64,000 nucleotides of DNA, taken from Candidatus Saccharibacteria bacterium CG2_30_41_52. Lineage in GTDB: Bacteria; Patescibacteriota; Saccharimonadia; Saccharimonadales; Saccharimonadaceae. The DNA lies in contig MNZN01000003.1 in assembly GCA_001873625.1 (NCBI GenBank), positions 1 to 64,000 on the forward strand, read 5' to 3'. A model generated the notes under the pieces. The model saw nothing but the letters and a program-made list of their open reading frames with translations. It ran no database searches and was not told the origin of the DNA. Positions 40,891-49,496 of the stretch are shown here, one piece after another. Positions within the stretch are counted from its first letter, which is position 1. Each line of letters starts with the position of its first letter. The translations under genes were made by a program, and so were the position numbers.

Positions 40891-42465
40891 TTAATTCTGA
40901 ACGCTATATTGTATAGCTTTATAAGCCGGCTTGCCGTTAATAGAATCATTCACAGCGACTTCTTGGATTGGTTTCCAATTTGGGTATGGAGTCTTGAAAT
41001 CAGCGCCCCGTGGCAACCCCACATACCAAACAATTTGATTCTCAGACGTAAACACATTAATATCTTTGATTTTATGATAATCATTATACTTCAACATATC
41101 GAGCGATCCGTACAGATATTGCGTATTGGCATCAATAAAATAAACTGAATGTTTATCGGTTGAATAAAACACTGCTTCATAATATAGCCACGGTGAATCA
41201 GCAATTATCGGCTGATTTTCGCCAGATTTAGCAACTATCGCTTCAAAGATTTGTCTAGTATTATTAGATGCGTTCGAAGTTTTGCTGTAATTTCCCAAAT
41301 GCCATACATTAGACACGCCAACCATCATCATACCTGCGACAATAGCAATCACAACGATAGATAGTTTTGATTTAATAAGCTTCATACTAAACGCCAAAGT
41401 TACGCCGAGAAATAACGATATAGCTAGCGCTGATGGAACTAAATATCTATCAACAAACGATGATCGAAGCGGCGGCATAGATGCAAAGAATAGTATTAAA
41501 ACTGGAACAAAAGCTACAGTCATTATTAACCGGTAAGCTTGACGCTCGGTTTCATTTTGATTTTTATAAACTCGAATTGCCAATACTATTACTGCGATAA
41601 ATACCACCAAAAATACAGTCGCTAACCAACCGGTTATATTGCCAGAATCCTGATAGTAAACAACATTAGACATAAAATTAACCAGCGTATCAGGCGTTAC
41701 GGATGGTATCCAAAAACCAAAAGCCTGAACGGTAAACATCTGCTTTGCGAAAAATGGTAACCACGGAATGAATAGTCCAATCGCGATAACATGCGCCATA
41801 ATCCATTGTTTAGAAAATAATGTTTTAATAAACTTGCCTTTTTTAGCAATTCGCCTGACTGCGTCAGCTCGCCAAACCCAATGAGCAATCCAAACAATCG
41901 CCGAGAAATAATGCGCCCACATTCCCAATCCAACTAATACGCCATAAATAATCCATGGCATTTTTTTCTTGGTGTTAATTGCGTACGTCAATACATATGT
42001 TGCAGCCAGTGCAATTGCAGTCACCAACGTATACATTCGCATCTCTTGGCTGTAGCGCACAAACATTGGCGCCAAGACCATGAATATCAAACTTATTCTG
42101 GCAGCTTTTTTATTAAATAGACGGTGAGTTAATAAATATCCAAATACAATCGATACGCCACCGAACAGAACGCTCATAGATCGAAGTGCTAGTTCGGTAT
42201 TGCCAAAACAAATGCTCCATAATTTCAATAACCAATAATAAAGTGGTGGATGCACATCGGCTGCGGTATATATAGCAATATCCCAGAAATTAAATCGGAT
42301 TAGATACGCACCAAAAGCTTCATCAAACCAAATCGATGACTTTGTAATAGTCCATAATGTAATTATTAAAAATACAGCTAAGCCAGCTGCGATAAATAAC
42401 CAATCAGTTGTCTTTAGTTTATTTGCTGACCTGTTCAGTCCAAAAATTCGTCGAAAAATAGTCAT
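40891..42465 (-). CDS. GT39-like membrane glycosyltransferase
   Basis: 524 aa with about 11 hydrophobic segments. The first lumenal loop has the GT-C signature SSIWFDEAFGAYLIR and ADVHPPLYYWLLKLW, and RYSQEMRMYTLVTA follows, as in ArnT/PMT-type enzymes. Such enzymes move a sugar from a polyprenyl phosphate to protein or glycolipid outside the membrane. The C-terminal 130 residues form a soluble domain (NVFTSENQIVWYVGLPRG). The acceptor is unknown; surface proteins or pilins of this window are possible targets. Confidence 0.85.
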   Translation of the reverse strand: MTIFRRIFGLNRSANKLKTTDWLFIAAGLAVFLIITLWTITKSSIWFDEAFGAYLIRFNFWDIAIYTAADVHPPLYYWLLKLWSICFGNTELALRSMSVLFGGVSIVFGYLLTHRLFNKKAARISLIFMVLAPMFVRYSQEMRMYTLVTAIALAATYVLTYAINTKKKMPWIIYGVLVGLGMWAHYFSAIVWIAHWVWRADAVRRIAKKGKFIKTLFSKQWIMAHVIAIGLFIPWLPFFAKQMFTVQAFGFWIPSVTPDTLVNFMSNVVYYQDSGNITGWLATVFLVVFIAVIVLAIRVYKNQNETERQAYRLIMTVAFVPVLILFFASMPPLRSSFVDRYLVPSALAISLFLGVTLAFSMKLIKSKLSIVVIAIVAGMMMVGVSNVWHLGNYSKTSNASNNTRQIFEAIVAKSGENQPIIADSPWLYYEAVFYSTDKHSVYFIDANTQYLYGSLDMLKYNDYHKIKDINVFTSENQIVWYVGLPRGADFKTPYPNWKPIQEVAVNDSINGKPAYKAIQYSVQN

Positions 42466-42546
42466 CAGTTCTATTTTAGCCTTTTACGACGTAACTGACA
42501 AATAACTTTTCGCTACTTAACACTAGAAATCGTATCTGAATTGAGT

Positions 42547-42552
42547 TATAAT
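42547..42552 (+). promoter_or_regulatory. -10 box upstream of the tRNA-Pro transcript
   Basis: TATAAT about 147 nt before tRNA-Pro, so the precursor would have a long 5' leader. Confidence 0.55.
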
Positions 42553-42588
42553 CCTTATTGTTCTGTGATTTTTGTGATTGCAGCTCCA

Positions 42589-42674
42589 CGAATTTTTAAA
42601 CCAAGCTTTAGCTGTTTGAAAATTCGAAAGGAGGAGTCGCCAACAAAGTGAAGTTATCGAATTCATTCGATAAC
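42589..42674 (+). other. Structured leader of tRNA-Pro
   Basis: Two stems: CGAATTTT...AAAATTCG (from about 42589 to 42626) and the near-perfect palindrome GTTATCGAAT-TC-ATTCGATAAC (42653-42674). Between them GAAAGGAGGAG looks like a ribosome-binding site but is followed only by a 15-codon GTG frame. No tRNA-Pro 5' copy was recognised here. Confidence 0.5.
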
Positions 42675-42698
42675 AAACTAAAAAGCGAACTCTGACGC

Positions 42699-42774
42699 CG
42701 GGGTGTGGCGCAGTTGATAGCGCGCTCGGTTTGGGACCGAGAGGCCGAAGGTTTGAGTCCTTTCACCCCGACCA
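42699..42774 (+). tRNA. tRNA-Pro (TGG)
   Basis: Acceptor CGGGGTG / CACCCCG, anticodon stem-loop CTCGGTTTGGGACCGAG (TGG), T-arm GAAGGTTTGAGTCCTTT, discriminator A, encoded CCA. Confidence 0.95.
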
Positions 42775-42815
42775 AATAAAAAAGACCATCCGCAGGATAG
42801 TCTTTTTTATTTGGT
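42771..42815 (+). terminator. CCA-anchored terminator of tRNA-Pro
   Basis: ACCAAATAAAAAAGAC / GTCTTTTTTATTTGGT with a 13-nt loop; the T-run lies in the 3' arm. Confidence 0.85.
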
Positions 42816-42839
42816 AGGCGCTGACGGACCCAACCTTCG
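42811..42839 (-). repeat. Antisense copy of the tRNA-Pro 3' part
   Basis: Minus strand CGAAGGTTGGGTCCGTCAGC resembles CGAAGGTTTGAGTCCTTTCA of the tRNA. It forms a CCTTCG-CCATGGT-CGAAGG hairpin with the next sense copy. Confidence 0.75.
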
Positions 42840-42843
42840 CCAT

Positions 42844-43019
42844 GGTCGAAGGTGAGAACCGCCACGTCGGCGGTTCGCAAGGCCGGAAGCCGGATGACGA
42901 ACGTCACCGACTGAGGCGGGGTCGCGAAAAATTAGGAACTAATTTTATCGTGACTGAGTCCTTTATCTATAAGATTAAAAAAACGAACAAAGTGAGACGA
43001 TGCCCTTTCACCCCAACAA
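42844..43019 (+). repeat. tRNA-linked module in the tRNA-Pro T-loop copy
   Basis: GGTCGAAGGT (T-arm 5' side), module 42854-42955, GAGTCCTTT (T-arm 3' side), a second insert of about 38 nt, then CCCTTTCACCCCAAC, the acceptor end. Module: GAG, AACCGCC-ACGT-CGGCGGTT hairpin, CGCAAGGCCGGAAGCCGG, ATGACGAACGTCACCGACTG, AGGCGGGGTCG, AAAATTA-GG-AACTAATTTT hairpin, ATCGTGACT. Hairpin 1 differs from the Glu copy on both strands of the stem, so pairing is kept. Confidence 0.82.
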
Positions 43020-43021
43020 TT

Positions 43022-43053
43022 AAGAAAAGGTCAGTATAAACTGACCTTTTCTT
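43022..43053 (+). terminator. Second terminator after the tRNA-Pro element
   Basis: AAGAAAAGGTCAGT-ATAA-ACTGACCTTTTCTT, 14 bp followed by TTATT. The module-carrying copy thus has its own end. Confidence 0.85.
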
Positions 43054-43073
43054 TTATTATATTATTTTTGTAT

Positions 43074-43490
43074 TTATCGGTTCATCCGACCGTGTTGTCC
43101 GCCACCATTACCGGTGCCAGTACCGTCACAATCAGCTTGTCGTTCTGTCATATCTTTCAAACGACTAGCGATTTCTTCTTGGCTAAATCCCCTAGCTTCC
43201 CATCGTTCTTGGGCAGCTGTTTGCATTGCAGCGTGTAACTGATCGGCACTAACGCCTTTTTCTTCAGCGACTTGTAACAACGTCTTACTTTCAAGTTCAG
43301 TAGTTAATTGATCACTGGTTATGCCTAAAACTTCCGCTTTAGATGCCATAGACTGTTGATAACCATATCCACCACCATTACCGTTAATATTGCCGTTGCC
43401 ACTTTGTGCCTGAGCCATATTTGGGACCAGCATTAATCCTGCTGCAGCTAAGGTAAATACCCCACTTCCTAATACTAATATTTTGTTCAT
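43074..43490 (-). CDS. Small secreted protein (DUF2680-like)
   Basis: 138 aa. Signal peptide ending AQAQ (LVLGSGVFTLAAAGLMLVPNM), a Gly/Asn-rich spacer, a helical repeat (AEVLGITSDQLTTELESKTL, then VSADQLHAAMQTAAQ) like the DUF2680/SHOCT-type stress proteins, and a Gly-rich end (CDGTGTGNGGGQHG). It is the last gene of the sigma-factor operon (43998-44564) with one membrane protein between. It could be the sensed or regulated envelope component. Confidence 0.75.
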   Translation of the reverse strand: MNKILVLGSGVFTLAAAGLMLVPNMAQAQSGNGNINGNGGGYGYQQSMASKAEVLGITSDQLTTELESKTLLQVAEEKGVSADQLHAAMQTAAQERWEARGFSQEEIASRLKDMTERQADCDGTGTGNGGGQHGRMNR

Positions 43491-43543
43491 TATATTTTGC
43501 CTCCTTCCGGCATATGTAGTACAAACGAAATAGATTATTTATT

Positions 43544-44005
43544 TCATTTATGCATATAAATCATACTGGCCGGAGTGTGTCTGTTGAAAAAACTAGGTAA
43601 AGAACTATACGATAACGCAAAGCCCAACACCATAGACGCAGCAATAATCAGCAATACTAAATGAATCAATCGCATTTTGTATAAATTACCAACCTTGCGA
43701 ATAAAGTAGATTGCAGCTATTAATGACACAGCCCCCGCTAGCAAAGCCCACCAAGGGAAGCTATCAACCATATTAGTTAGATTGCGCTTTGCACCATATG
43801 CGGGTCCCTGCGCACTCTGTATGCGCAACCACAAAACAACCAAACTCATAACAGAGGCGTTCACAAAGCTGAATAATATTATCATCAATACACCGATAGT
43901 ATTGAATATCGAAAAATACACCTTGGGATGCATTTTAGCCTGGCCTGTTTTTATCTGGGCCATTACATTCTTTTCAATGGAACTAATTCGTTTTATATTA
44001 TTCAT
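43544..44005 (-). CDS. Membrane protein next to ECF sigma factor (possible anti-sigma)
   Basis: 153 aa. About 24 cytoplasmic residues (RISSIEKNVMAQIKTGQAKM) and three to four helices (IFNTIGVLMIILFSFVNASVM, WWALLAGAVSLIAAIYFI, LIHLVLLIIAASMVLGFAL). The start overlaps the sigma-factor stop by 8 nt. In other bacteria the gene coupled to an ECF sigma factor usually encodes its membrane anti-sigma factor; there is no known anti-sigma domain here, so this is context only. Confidence 0.7.
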   Translation of the reverse strand: MNNIKRISSIEKNVMAQIKTGQAKMHPKVYFSIFNTIGVLMIILFSFVNASVMSLVVLWLRIQSAQGPAYGAKRNLTNMVDSFPWWALLAGAVSLIAAIYFIRKVGNLYKMRLIHLVLLIIAASMVLGFALSYSSLPSFFNRHTPASMIYMHK

Positions 44006-44564
44006 ATTTCACTCCATCGCTTTGACATATTTTTTTCAATTCAGCCTTCGCCCTTTTTACTCTGACTCCCACGGTAGAGGTTGGTATACGCAATATGTCG
44101 CTTATTTCATCATATTTTAAATGATCAAAGTAGTATAGAGCCAAAACCTCCTGATATTTAACACTCACCTTGCTGGTACATTTTTTGACACTATCTTTTA
44201 ATAAATTACTATCGATAGTTTTATCAGTAGAAAATTTTACAGAGATTTCGTCACCAGTCATACCATAATCACTAAAAGTCGTCGATTTTTTGTTGCGCTT
44301 AATCAAATTCATTGCTTCGTTATGAAGGATCCTGTATATCCATGACGAAAACGACTTGTCAGTATTAAAACCATTCAGGTTTATGTACGCTTTAATAAAA
44401 GTATCTTGAACTAAGTCCGAAGCGATATCATAATCTTTCACTAAAAAATTAGCGTATCGAAGTAGCTTAGCTTCATATCTTTCGACTATCAAAGCGTATT
44501 TGTCATTATCGCCACGCAGCACTAATAAAACAATTTGCGAATCCGATAAGTTATCTGATTTCAT
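43998..44564 (-). CDS. ECF-type sigma-70 family factor
   Basis: The track start (44579) is a TTG; ATG 44564 (MKSDNLSDSQIV) is more likely. About 188 aa. Region 2: KYALIVERYEAKLLRYANFLVKD, DLVQDTFIKAY, FSSWIYRILHNEAMNLIKR; region 4: VSVKYQEVLALYYFDHLKYDEISDIL with the HTH PTSTVGVRVKRAKAEL. It would direct RNA polymerase to a small regulon, possibly this operon. The 8-nt overlap with the membrane protein supports an ECF/anti-sigma pair. Confidence 0.92.
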   Translation of the reverse strand: MKSDNLSDSQIVLLVLRGDNDKYALIVERYEAKLLRYANFLVKDYDIASDLVQDTFIKAYINLNGFNTDKSFSSWIYRILHNEAMNLIKRNKKSTTFSDYGMTGDEISVKFSTDKTIDSNLLKDSVKKCTSKVSVKYQEVLALYYFDHLKYDEISDILRIPTSTVGVRVKRAKAELKKICQSDGVKYE

Positions 44565-44632
44565 TACTACCATTACCAACCATAATACAACTTGATGCTT
44601 AATATTATTTCAATTAATTCAATTCGTAACAA

Positions 44633-45442
44633 TTAAACCGACAAATCGCGATTATTAAACCAAATCGCAGCAATAATTGTCGAAATTATCGCAAATCCGC
44701 CAAATACCAAGAATATATATTCAGGGTATATATTCTTTGCTAACAACTCTGACCCACTAAAGTAATTAAAGAAGCTAACATAACTAAGATCTTTTAGACT
44801 GTCATTTAGTGACGAAATTATATTTATGACGTACATCAAAATTAGAATACCGCTTGTTGCCATACTAGCTTTACCCTTTTCAGAAAATACAACTGACGAC
44901 AAAACTGCCAATGAATAAATCGCCCATATAAACATAAACGAACCAACAGATGCCGTAACAAAATTACTAAGTATAAAATTAGCATCATGCAATATTGCAA
45001 ATGGTATCGCACCAAACAAACTAATAACACTAAAACCGGCTATTAACAGCAAGCCCGTAAAATATCGTTCCATAAAAATTCTAATTCGCTTTGCAGGTAA
45101 GGATGCTAGTGTTTCGATAGTACCTTTGTCTATCTCGTTAGCTGATATGTAATTTGCCATTGAAATCGCAAATACGATTGCCAATATTGGCCACAAAAAG
45201 CTCATATATTCAGTCGAGAGATACGATTCTAGCGTGCTAAAGGATAGAGCGCTTGGATCCATATTCATAGCCTTAAAAAACTCTGGCGGAAACGACTTAA
45301 TCATCTGATCAATTTGACCGGCTTGCTGACTAATCGATGGGAATAGCGCAATGTACATTTCAATAAACCCGACAGCCGACAATGAATAAACCAAAAATGA
45401 TATATATTTGTCGCGTAGCATCCGTTTAGCAAAAGCAAACAT
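44633..45442 (-). CDS. ABC-2 type transporter permease
   Basis: 269 aa with six hydrophobic segments (ISFLVYSLSAVGFIEMYIAL, LWPILAIVFAISMANYIS, FTGLLLIAGFSVISLFGAI, SFMFIWAIYSLAVLSSVVF, SGILILMYVINIISSL, YIFLVFGGFAIISTIIAAI). NEIDKGTIETLASLPAKRIRI is typical of the ABC-2 family. The start shares a base with the ATPase stop (45442). It pairs with that ATPase as an exporter of drugs, lipids or polymers; the substrate is unknown. Confidence 0.88.
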   Translation of the reverse strand: MFAFAKRMLRDKYISFLVYSLSAVGFIEMYIALFPSISQQAGQIDQMIKSFPPEFFKAMNMDPSALSFSTLESYLSTEYMSFLWPILAIVFAISMANYISANEIDKGTIETLASLPAKRIRIFMERYFTGLLLIAGFSVISLFGAIPFAILHDANFILSNFVTASVGSFMFIWAIYSLAVLSSVVFSEKGKASMATSGILILMYVINIISSLNDSLKDLSYVSFFNYFSGSELLAKNIYPEYIFLVFGGFAIISTIIAAIWFNNRDLSV

Positions 45443-46323
45443 TATTTAGCCCTTTCATAAAACTTCATAAACACATCTTCTAATGATGCGTGCGTTATTT
45501 CAAAATCAACCACATTATGTTTCGCTAGCGCTCGCAGCAACGGGTTCAAATTGCCTCCAGCTGTAATTAACAAACCGTTAGCCACTTGTTCGACAGTTTC
45601 GACACCCTCAACCTGAAAGTCAGATGGTTTAAATTTGTCGTTAAAATGAACTTCAATTTTATGCATCTTTTTATCAGCCAACTCTTTGATGCTTTCAACT
45701 GCAACTAATTTTCCTTCTTTGATAATAGCAACACGATTACACAGTCGTTCAACTTCTGGTAAATTGTGTGACGAAATAAGGATTGTCGTTCCGCGATCGC
45801 GCATCTCTAGCAATACTTTATGAATTTCGTATTGCAATAACGGGTCCAGGCCAACAGTTGGCTCGTCCATTACTAACAATTCTGGCTCATTCATTAATGC
45901 CAAAATCAATCCTAGTTTTTGTTTATTACCCGAAGAAAGATGCCTAAATTTAGCATTTGGATTAAAATCAAAGCGTTCAATTAAGCTATCAACATTGACT
46001 GATTTTCCACGAACATTTTCGAAAAACCGGATATGATCCCAACCAGTCCATTTGTCATATAACTTCACATTTCCTGGCAGATAACCGATATGTTGCTTAG
46101 CGATGTCAGAATCTTTTGACATGTCATAACCGAACACCTTAATACTGCCGCTAGTGGGCCTATTGAACCCCATCATACAACGAATAGTCGTGCTTTTGCC
46201 AGCACCGTTTGGTCCCAAAAATCCAAAAACTTCGCCTTTTTCTACGTTGAAATCAATTCCATCGACGGCATGTAATTTACCAAAATATTTCTTTAAATCT
46301 TTGACTTGGATTATGTTAGCCAT
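45442..46323 (-). CDS. ABC transporter ATP-binding protein
   Basis: 293 aa. Walker A GPNGAGKST, Q-loop GYLPG, signature HLSSGNKQKLGLILALM (LSSGN variant of LSGGQ), Walker B LLVMDEPTVGLDP, H-loop ILISSHNLPEV. The C-terminal 80 residues follow the ABC-2 exporter ATPase pattern (HASLEDVFMKFYE). Forms a transporter with the permease downstream. Confidence 0.93.
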   Translation of the reverse strand: MANIIQVKDLKKYFGKLHAVDGIDFNVEKGEVFGFLGPNGAGKSTTIRCMMGFNRPTSGSIKVFGYDMSKDSDIAKQHIGYLPGNVKLYDKWTGWDHIRFFENVRGKSVNVDSLIERFDFNPNAKFRHLSSGNKQKLGLILALMNEPELLVMDEPTVGLDPLLQYEIHKVLLEMRDRGTTILISSHNLPEVERLCNRVAIIKEGKLVAVESIKELADKKMHKIEVHFNDKFKPSDFQVEGVETVEQVANGLLITAGGNLNPLLRALAKHNVVDFEITHASLEDVFMKFYERAK

Positions 46324-46353
46324 ATTGTTTTATTATAATCTCAATGTTTATGT

Positions 46354-46959
46354 TTATGTAGTTTTACTGGGCATGTAACGAAAGACTGCCCATGTTACCA
46401 AAATGCCCAAACTCATTCCTGAGATAGCATCCAAAACAAAATGTTGTTTTGTGAACAGTGTTGAAATTACTATCAAAATTGCCATTGATACTGTGGCCCA
46501 TGAATACTTGCTTTTTCTTATAACAAAATACGTCGCTATCGATACCGACAAGGCTGAATGTAAACTTGGAAACCCTGCATATGGCAAATCATTGTTATAA
46601 ACAAATTGTAATATGTTAGAAAAAATATCATTTGAATTTATAATCTCACGAGGCACAACAGTCTGAAATGTTAAATAAACAAAAAACGCAATTAGATTAA
46701 TGATTATGAACGAATAAGCTAGCTGATGAAAATGGCGGTTTTTATACCACGCAAAGATTAGTGTGCCATATAACCAAGGTAAAAATGCCAGATAAGGAAT
46801 TACAAAAACAGGTAGGCGCGGAATTAGATCATCAATACCAATCTTGACGATATGGTTTATAGATTGAGGAACATTCAGCGCAACATACATGTATAGAATT
46901 ACAGATGTCAGAACTAATAAGATCGTATCAATTACCAATCGACGGCGAGTTCGTTGCAT
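46354..46959 (-). CDS. PAP2-family membrane phosphatase-like protein
   Basis: 201 aa, about six helices. PAP2 motifs: AGFPSLHSALSVSIATYF (central Ser-His) and TKQHFVLDAISGMSLG (His-Asp), with a degenerate first Lys/Arg region, as in the Aur1/inositol phosphotransferase-like PAP2_3 subfamily. Possible roles are polyprenyl-pyrophosphate recycling or lipid head-group transfer. Four bases separate it from the P-type ATPase gene on the same strand. Confidence 0.82.
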   Translation of the reverse strand: MQRTRRRLVIDTILLVLTSVILYMYVALNVPQSINHIVKIGIDDLIPRLPVFVIPYLAFLPWLYGTLIFAWYKNRHFHQLAYSFIIINLIAFFVYLTFQTVVPREIINSNDIFSNILQFVYNNDLPYAGFPSLHSALSVSIATYFVIRKSKYSWATVSMAILIVISTLFTKQHFVLDAISGMSLGILVTWAVFRYMPSKTT

Positions 46960-46963
46960 TATA

Positions 46964-49464
46964 TTACCCCCTTGATTCGATTCTATTATATATCCTTTTT
47001 ACGAAGTTTTTGATTGGTATAATTCCAAATACCGATAAAGCGCCTGTCGCTATTCCCAACCAAGCTTCAGTGTATGTCAACGGGCTAAAGTGGAACAATT
47101 CACGCAAAAAAGTAATATTGAAAATCAACATTAAAGATGCCGAGGTTATACATAATATTGTCACCATCGCCATATTCTCGCGATGTAGAATATTTGCTAT
47201 CGCTTGCTTGCCTGATAGCCCTAATATTAAAAATATATTAGCTACTACCAAAATCAGGAATGTCATTCCCCTAGCTTTGTCTTCGTCCCATCCCATATCC
47301 AGAAGTATTCTATACGATGCAATAACAATCAACGCGACTAAGAAGCCCTGTGCTAAACTTTCAATCACCATTCTAGTACTAAATATTGGTGCCGATAATT
47401 TTCGTGGCGGACGCTTCATAATGTCATGGCTTTCTTTTTCATTTTCAAAAATAATCGTGCAACTTGGATCAATCGCAAATTCCAAAAAAACAATGTGAGC
47501 TGGGATTAAAACCAATGGCCATCTAAAAAGAGCGGGGAGCAACGACAATAACGCGATAGGAATGTGAACTGAAATAATATATGACATAGCTTTTTGTAGA
47601 TTGTCATATATTCGACGCCCTAGCCGTATACCATGAACAATTGATGCAAAATTATCATCCAACAGAACTATCGTTGCAGCTTCTCGAGCCACATCTGTGC
47701 CCCTAGCGCCCATTGCTATGCCAACGTGCGCAGATTTTAGGGCTGGAGCATCGTTTACGCCGTCTCCAGTCATCGCAACTACCTCGCCCGCCTTCTTTAG
47801 CGTATTTACAATAATCAGCTTGTGCGTAGGCGTTACGCGGCTAAAGACCGATATAGTCTTGACAATTTCAATTCTTTCGCGTTCAGATAATTTTTCAAAC
47901 TCAGGACCCGTAATAGAACCTTCGCGTTTTAGTTCAATCTTCTTGGCAATATTTATCGCGGTTTCTGGATAGTCACCAGTAATCATAACGACTCGAATGC
48001 CGGCTTCAAGACACATTCTGACGGCTGGCAAGGCCTCTTTTCTGACCGGATCAGCCAATCCGACTAGACCCAAGAATTCAAATTTAAAATCATGACGATC
48101 GGTTGGAATATTATTTAGAACTTTAGCTTTTGCGATAGCTATCACGCGTAGACCTTGACCCGCCAATTGTTTAACTTTGGCTTCAAGTTCTTTTTTAGTT
48201 TTTTCATCAATATGACACAAATCAAAAACCGTCTCAGGAGCACCTTTTAATGCAATCCTTTTTGCCTGATTACGACTACCCCAAATATGAACAATTGATA
48301 GGGAAGTATCCTCGAGTGGATATTCTTTGATAATTCCCTGCTTTTCATAAATTTTTTCAACATCACCAAAAACCTGTTTACCATCTAAAATAAATGCTTC
48401 TTCCATTGGATCAAATGGGTTTTGTTGAGACGCCAAAACACCATACCTAACAACTTCGCTTGCGTCAATAAAATTATCGCTATATACATTACCGTCAGCA
48501 TCAATAATAATGGCAACCTTCATCCGATTTTCGGTAAGAGTTCCTGTTTTATCGACGCATAATACAGTTGCGCTACCTAGGGTTTCAATCGCATGCGCCC
48601 TACGAGCTAGAACGTTATTTTTTGCCAAACGCCAAGCGCCTAAAGTTAAAAATATAGTCAAAACTACAGGGAATTCTTCGGGCAAGATTGCAATAGCCAA
48701 GGTCAATCCAGCCAACAATCCCTGAACCAAATCACCTCTATTAATCAAAAAAATAAAAGTAAGAATAATTGATGCGCTAATTGCCAATATTGCAACAAAT
48801 TTAACAACTTTGTTTACTTCTTTTTGTAATAAAGTTTTCTCAGTTTTTATAGAATTAAGTGATGTGCCAATATGGCCAATTTCAGTATCCTTACCAATCC
48901 CAATAACTTCAGCATAGCCGTGCCCACTAACAACCAATGTGCCCGAAAATACACCATTCGTTTGGACATCAGATACGCGAATATGTTTTTCGACCGGCTC
49001 TGATTCGCCCGTCAATAACGATTCGTCAACTTTAAAATTTTCGGCTGATATCAATATGGCATCCGCCGGCACTCGACTGCCCTCGCACAAAAACATGATG
49101 TCACCAACAACTACTTCACGTCCAGGAATAGTTATTTTTTTACCATCACGAATAACATCAGGTATAGGACTCGACAGGTTTTTCAAAGCTTCTAATGATT
49201 TCTCTGTTTTAGATTCTTGATAAAACTCAATACCAAGTATCCCAATGAACGAAGCTAACAATAAAAACGCCTCGTTGCGATCGCCCAAAATAAAATAAAT
49301 ACCAACCGTTGCCAACAATAAAAATATCATCGGCTCAGTCAATAAGCCAAAGATTAGTTTTAAAAAATTTCGTTTATCTTTATTAGGTAATTCATTAAAA
49401 CCAAATTTTTTCGCCTGGCGGAGACCTCAGTATTTGAAAGACCCTCAAGTTTACTTGTATTCAT
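46964..49464 (-). CDS. P-type cation ATPase (P2, Ca2+-type) with apparent -1 frameshift near the N-terminus
   Basis: The track ORF (46964-49342, 792 aa) begins at MTEPMIFLLL and lacks the usual N-terminal cytosolic segment. Reading from ATG 49464 gives MNTSKLEGLSNTEVSARRK, which then hits a stop; a -1 shift in the A6 run (49411-49406) continues as KFGFNELPNKDKRNFLKLIF into the track frame. This restores the standard cation-ATPase N-terminal domain. The rest is canonical: TGES, phosphorylation motif DKTGTLTENRM, KGAPETVF, MITGDYPETA, MTGDGVNDAPALK and a six-helix C-terminus. The site A-AAA-AAT is a possible slippery heptamer; a sequencing or true mutation is the alternative. Ion unknown. Confidence 0.85.
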
Positions 49465-49496
49465 TTAGATATCTTACCACGACAACGGTTAAGGTT

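Noticed and set aside
8590-43060. Group I introns in the tRNA copies
   Set aside because: Inserts are only about 75-125 nt, lie in T- or D-loops of duplicated partial tRNAs, and no P/Q/R/S core was found; the real tRNAs are uninterrupted.
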